DNA of 19,981 nucleotides from Cudoniella acicularis. Its lineage: Eukaryota; Ascomycota; Leotiomycetes; Helotiales; Helotiaceae. A program made the translations under genes and the position numbers. Positions 17,357 to 19,981 of this stretch are shown here, piece by piece. Where the stretch lies: positions 1 to 19,981 of the forward strand of contig JAAMPI010001092.1 of assembly GCA_013054445.1 (NCBI GenBank), in the 5' to 3' direction. Numbering within the stretch: position 1 is the first letter of the stretch; the number at the start of each line of letters is the position of its first letter. Under the pieces are notes generated by a model. That model saw nothing but the letters and a program-made list of their open reading frames with translations, made no database searches and was not told where the DNA came from.

Positions 17357-19384
17357 CTTGAATGTCACTGCATTGTCTTGGAGGCTCACGATCCGCAATG
17401 CGCGATGTAAGGATGATCAATTCATGAATGGAGATTTTGATAATTCTCGGCAATCCGTTTGCCGTTGCCAGGCCGATCCAATCACGCTTCACCTGAATCA
17501 AAACTCCGGCTCCGGTCCGCATTCCTCCTTCGCATCACATGCCAGTTGCAACCAATCTTGAAATCCACCATCAACAGATTTCATCAAGCTTCAACTATTG
17601 CCCTCTGTGTGACGACAGCAAGTGCAACAAAAACGAGGTCAGAATATGCATAAGCATACCCACCAAGCCTTGATCCCCCCGCGCATCATCTCATCTCATC
17701 TCATCTCGTGGTCTCTGGTATTTTCTCGATTTCAGTGCTTGAAAGATCATCCGTCTCTTCATGCAATTATTTGGCTACTCCACCCGAACGCTTCGCTCTC
17801 ATCCCAGGTTTCCCCAGCCGAACGATTATCTGATTATCGGCCAGCGATATCCATAAGGCTAGTGAAAATCAAGAAGCTTTGATCCGCTGTCAAACGATAG
17901 CCAAGAGATTAGATTCTAAATATATAAGATTTTTTTCTTGGCAGCTAAGTGGTTTGTTTAAAACAAGAGTGTTTTAAGCATTTCATCTCAATTTGTTCGA
18001 AACAGTCATGATGACGTGACATCGTTAACTTTCGGTCGAGGGAGCTTCCGGCCTGATCTCCCTACGTGTTACGGTAGGCCGGTGGGGACTCGGGTCTGGC
18101 CCAATGAAGCAGTGTGAGGTGCGATTGGTCTCTTGTATGTTTTTACGTTTTCTGTCTCTTTGGTCGCTTTTTACTTTGTAACATCTTCCTAGAATCTCGT
18201 CCTAAGTCGAGTTCCGCAAGTCTCTTGGCAAACTCTCGGTACAGGAATCCATCTCTTGTCAATAATCTATTTGGGGATTTGACTTTAAACACAATGGGAT
18301 CAAAACATATTCCAGCAAAAGTTTGTATTGGCAAAGGTGGGCTAGCATAGTTCGGAACTACCCATCTTCCGTGAGCGCTTGCTGGGATGTGGCGAGCGGC
18401 AAGAAGTCCAACACCAACGGAGGAGGCAAAGATACATGAGAAAACCAGTCAAAGCCGGAGCGTACACCTGGATCAATGCCTTACAAATGTATACATACTG
18501 GCTTACTTGTGTCAATTGATTACTGTTACCAAAAAGGTGAGAGCCGAAGTACAGTTACGAGTAAAAATCCATTTTGCTATGGACACATGGAATCAGATAT
18601 TTGGGCATGCTTAGAGAAGAGGACACTTGCACAGCATTTGATATCACACTGCCGCCCGTTTGGGGTTGTTTACAAACTTCTTCGTTCAGTCTGTGTGGTT
18701 GGGATATACAGACATTGGCGACACAACCTGAAATTCTAACACTCATTGACAACCACCCGTCAAGACCCATTTTGTTGCGGGACCAAGAAGCTCTAAGCAT
18801 TTCCACAGCTCAATCAACGCGATTCTTGTCGATTGTCGCAGTCTGGGCGGCAAAATAAGCTTCCATAGGATCGCCCTTCGTTGCAGAGCCGGTAATCCCT
18901 AGAAGTCGTGAAAACTCCACCTGCGATGCTCACGATCCATCTTCCTCCTATGATTGGAAACCCAAGGGCATTCTCCTCTACCTCGCTCCGTTGTGGTCCC
19001 GTGGATCAGACAAATACCTCGCTCAAACTCTAAGCCTTCGTACGCGATCCCACCATCCCAACGTCTTTGTACCCCGCCGTCCTCGGATGTTGAGCTTCTG
19101 AAGCTATCCGACTTGCTCAAACATTGCCAAACATTGCGCCCATCGTCAACACAGAAAGAGGCAGCGGTTCTCGAAACATATTGGCGTTTGGCACTTGGGT
19201 GCACAATTCCGCCGACCGCATATCGAATCTTATCGATCCTCTGCCGTAGAGCCGGACAGTCACAAGTACGGCGGTCAATTGACAAACATCGTTTCTAGAG
19301 GCTGGAGATCGCGACATTGGCCGCTGGGCCCTTGCGCTCGGCCAGAAGTGTCCCTGTGCTGCTGTACGTTTTACAATTCCCGCG
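17357..19384. other. Two-kilobase region without a supported gene
   Basis: The first part is the upstream region of ETF-QO. A (TCATC)4 microsatellite lies at 17686-17705 and a CRE-like TGACGTGA near 18011. Open frames between 18100 and 19300 lie on both strands with no recognisable domain. A plus-strand frame at 18954-19298 (LSDLLKHCQTLRPSSTQKEA) and the opposing minus frame both look like chance. Confidence 0.4.
17686..17705. repeat. Pentanucleotide microsatellite (TCATC)4
   Basis: Four exact TCATC copies, then TC. The repeat lies about 330 bp upstream of the ETF-QO start. Confidence 0.8.
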
Positions 19385-19786
19385 ATGGAGTCGAAAGCGT
19401 TTGAGCGGCAGTTTGAGATGTCCGGCCCCCTGCCCTGCACATCCGCAACGCCCACTGGACCGGGGGTTGAAAGCGGACCTTTGGCAGGAGCCTCATCCGA
19501 ACCATCCCCGGCGCTCGGTTCCCCCGACCCACCCTACTCCAGCGAGTCCAGCCTCCAGGTCCCCCCTCCACCCCAGTTCGCGCCGCTTCAGGCAAAGATG
19601 GCGTTTCGAGAAGCCGCCAAGTCTGCAACGTCAAATGCTTCCTCATATTCTCCGGGCTGTCTCGGTAGCTCTGGGTGCAAGGCTCACAGCGCCCCCCCTC
19701 GGACTCCAAACCCGGCCAGGCATGTCACTGCTGTCAATCATTGTTCTCGCCTCAAGCTTTTGGCCTGCTCCTGTTTCTGGGTTTGA
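19385..19786 (+). CDS. Possible 5' exon of an unidentified gene, Pro/Ser-rich
   Basis: A frame begins MESKAFERQFEMSGPLPCTS and continues Pro/Ser-rich through about residue 100 (SSEPSPALGSPDPPYSSESS, VPPPPQFAPLQAKMAF) in a visibly GC-richer stretch than its surroundings. It could be the disordered N-terminus of a protein that continues past the window end after an intron. The last 30 residues look non-coding, so a donor near GGTAGCT (about 19667) is possible. The overlapping frame 19317-19877 is also open, which weakens the case. No family is recognised. Confidence 0.25.
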   Translation: MESKAFERQFEMSGPLPCTSATPTGPGVESGPLAGASSEPSPALGSPDPPYSSESSLQVPPPPQFAPLQAKMAFREAAKSATSNASSYSPGCLGSSGCKAHSAPPRTPNPARHVTAVNHCSRLKLLACSCFWV

Positions 19787-19981
19787 GTGTTGCTCATGCT
19801 TGATGTGCCCCCCTCTATTGGCCAGATGCTCTGGCTTCCGCCACCAGAAGAAACTTACTTCTGCTTTGGGACGATGATCAGACGAGTCAAGCATGAGATG
19901 GATCAAGATGGATCATATCTTATCGTTTCATCAAATTCTCACATTCTCACATCACCGATCCTCCAGGTAACGTGATCGGTA

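Noticed and set aside
18899..19298. Opposing frames on both strands near 19 kb
   Set aside because: Both are open by chance in the same stretch; neither shows a recognisable domain or good splice structure.
1..19981. tRNA, rRNA and CRISPR arrays
   Set aside because: No tRNA B-box-like GGTTCGANTCC with a cloverleaf, no rRNA core sequence, and no regularly spaced direct repeats of CRISPR type were seen; the 28-bp repeats have no spacers.

Overview
This window looks like nuclear DNA of a filamentous ascomycete. The genes are split by short (43-68 nt, once 266 nt) GT-AG introns with CTAAC/CTAAT-like branch sites. Several products are typical fungal or eukaryotic housekeeping proteins (cytosolic ribosomal protein eL13, DPM3, mitochondrial ETF-ubiquinone oxidoreductase, an OXLD1/UPF0651 mitochondrial protein). 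The look of the proteins suggests Pezizomycotina, perhaps Leotiomycetes, but the class is a guess.

Layout. Bases 1-7000 are an accessory-looking block. It holds a decayed multi-part reading frame (202-1214), two same-strand paralogues of an unrecognised family (1370-2172 and 4316-5109, both minus), and between them an intact two-exon APH/choline-kinase-fold phosphotransferase gene (3114-4145, plus). It also holds a 28-29 bp minisatellite (5513-5626) with a lone inverted copy near base 95-130, a long AT-rich gene-poor stretch, and a 69-codon zinc-ribbon-like gene (6811-7020, minus). From 7.5 kb rightward the window is conserved core: eL13 (7570-8374, minus, four exons), a 2.1 kb gap with a pyrimidine-rich promoter-like segment, DPM3 (10522-11134, plus, three exons), OXLD1-like (11280-12017, minus), a long protein with a disordered N-terminus and a conserved, perhaps kinetochore-related, C-terminus (12486-14981, plus, two exons), and ETF-QO (15330-17356, minus, four exons). 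The last 2.6 kb hold no gene I can support firmly; a GC-rich Pro/Ser-rich open frame starts at 19385.

Main point of interest. The two unknown paralogues share an exon-1 length (86 and 83 nt), a phase-2 intron and residue-by-residue similarity. Each carries one in-frame TAG exactly where the other has a tryptophan TGG: codon 92 in the 4.3-5.1 kb copy and codon 195 in the 1.4-2.2 kb copy. Similarity continues beyond each TAG with no other stop. This could be ordinary decay (C-to-T at CpA, as in RIP), stop readthrough, or sexual-stage A-to-I mRNA editing of UAG to UGG as known in some filamentous ascomycetes. RNA data would decide.

Functional links among the core genes are weak: ETF-QO and the OXLD1-like protein are probably mitochondrial, DPM3 is in the ER membrane, and eL13 is ribosomal. 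They look like ordinary neighbours rather than a pathway cluster.
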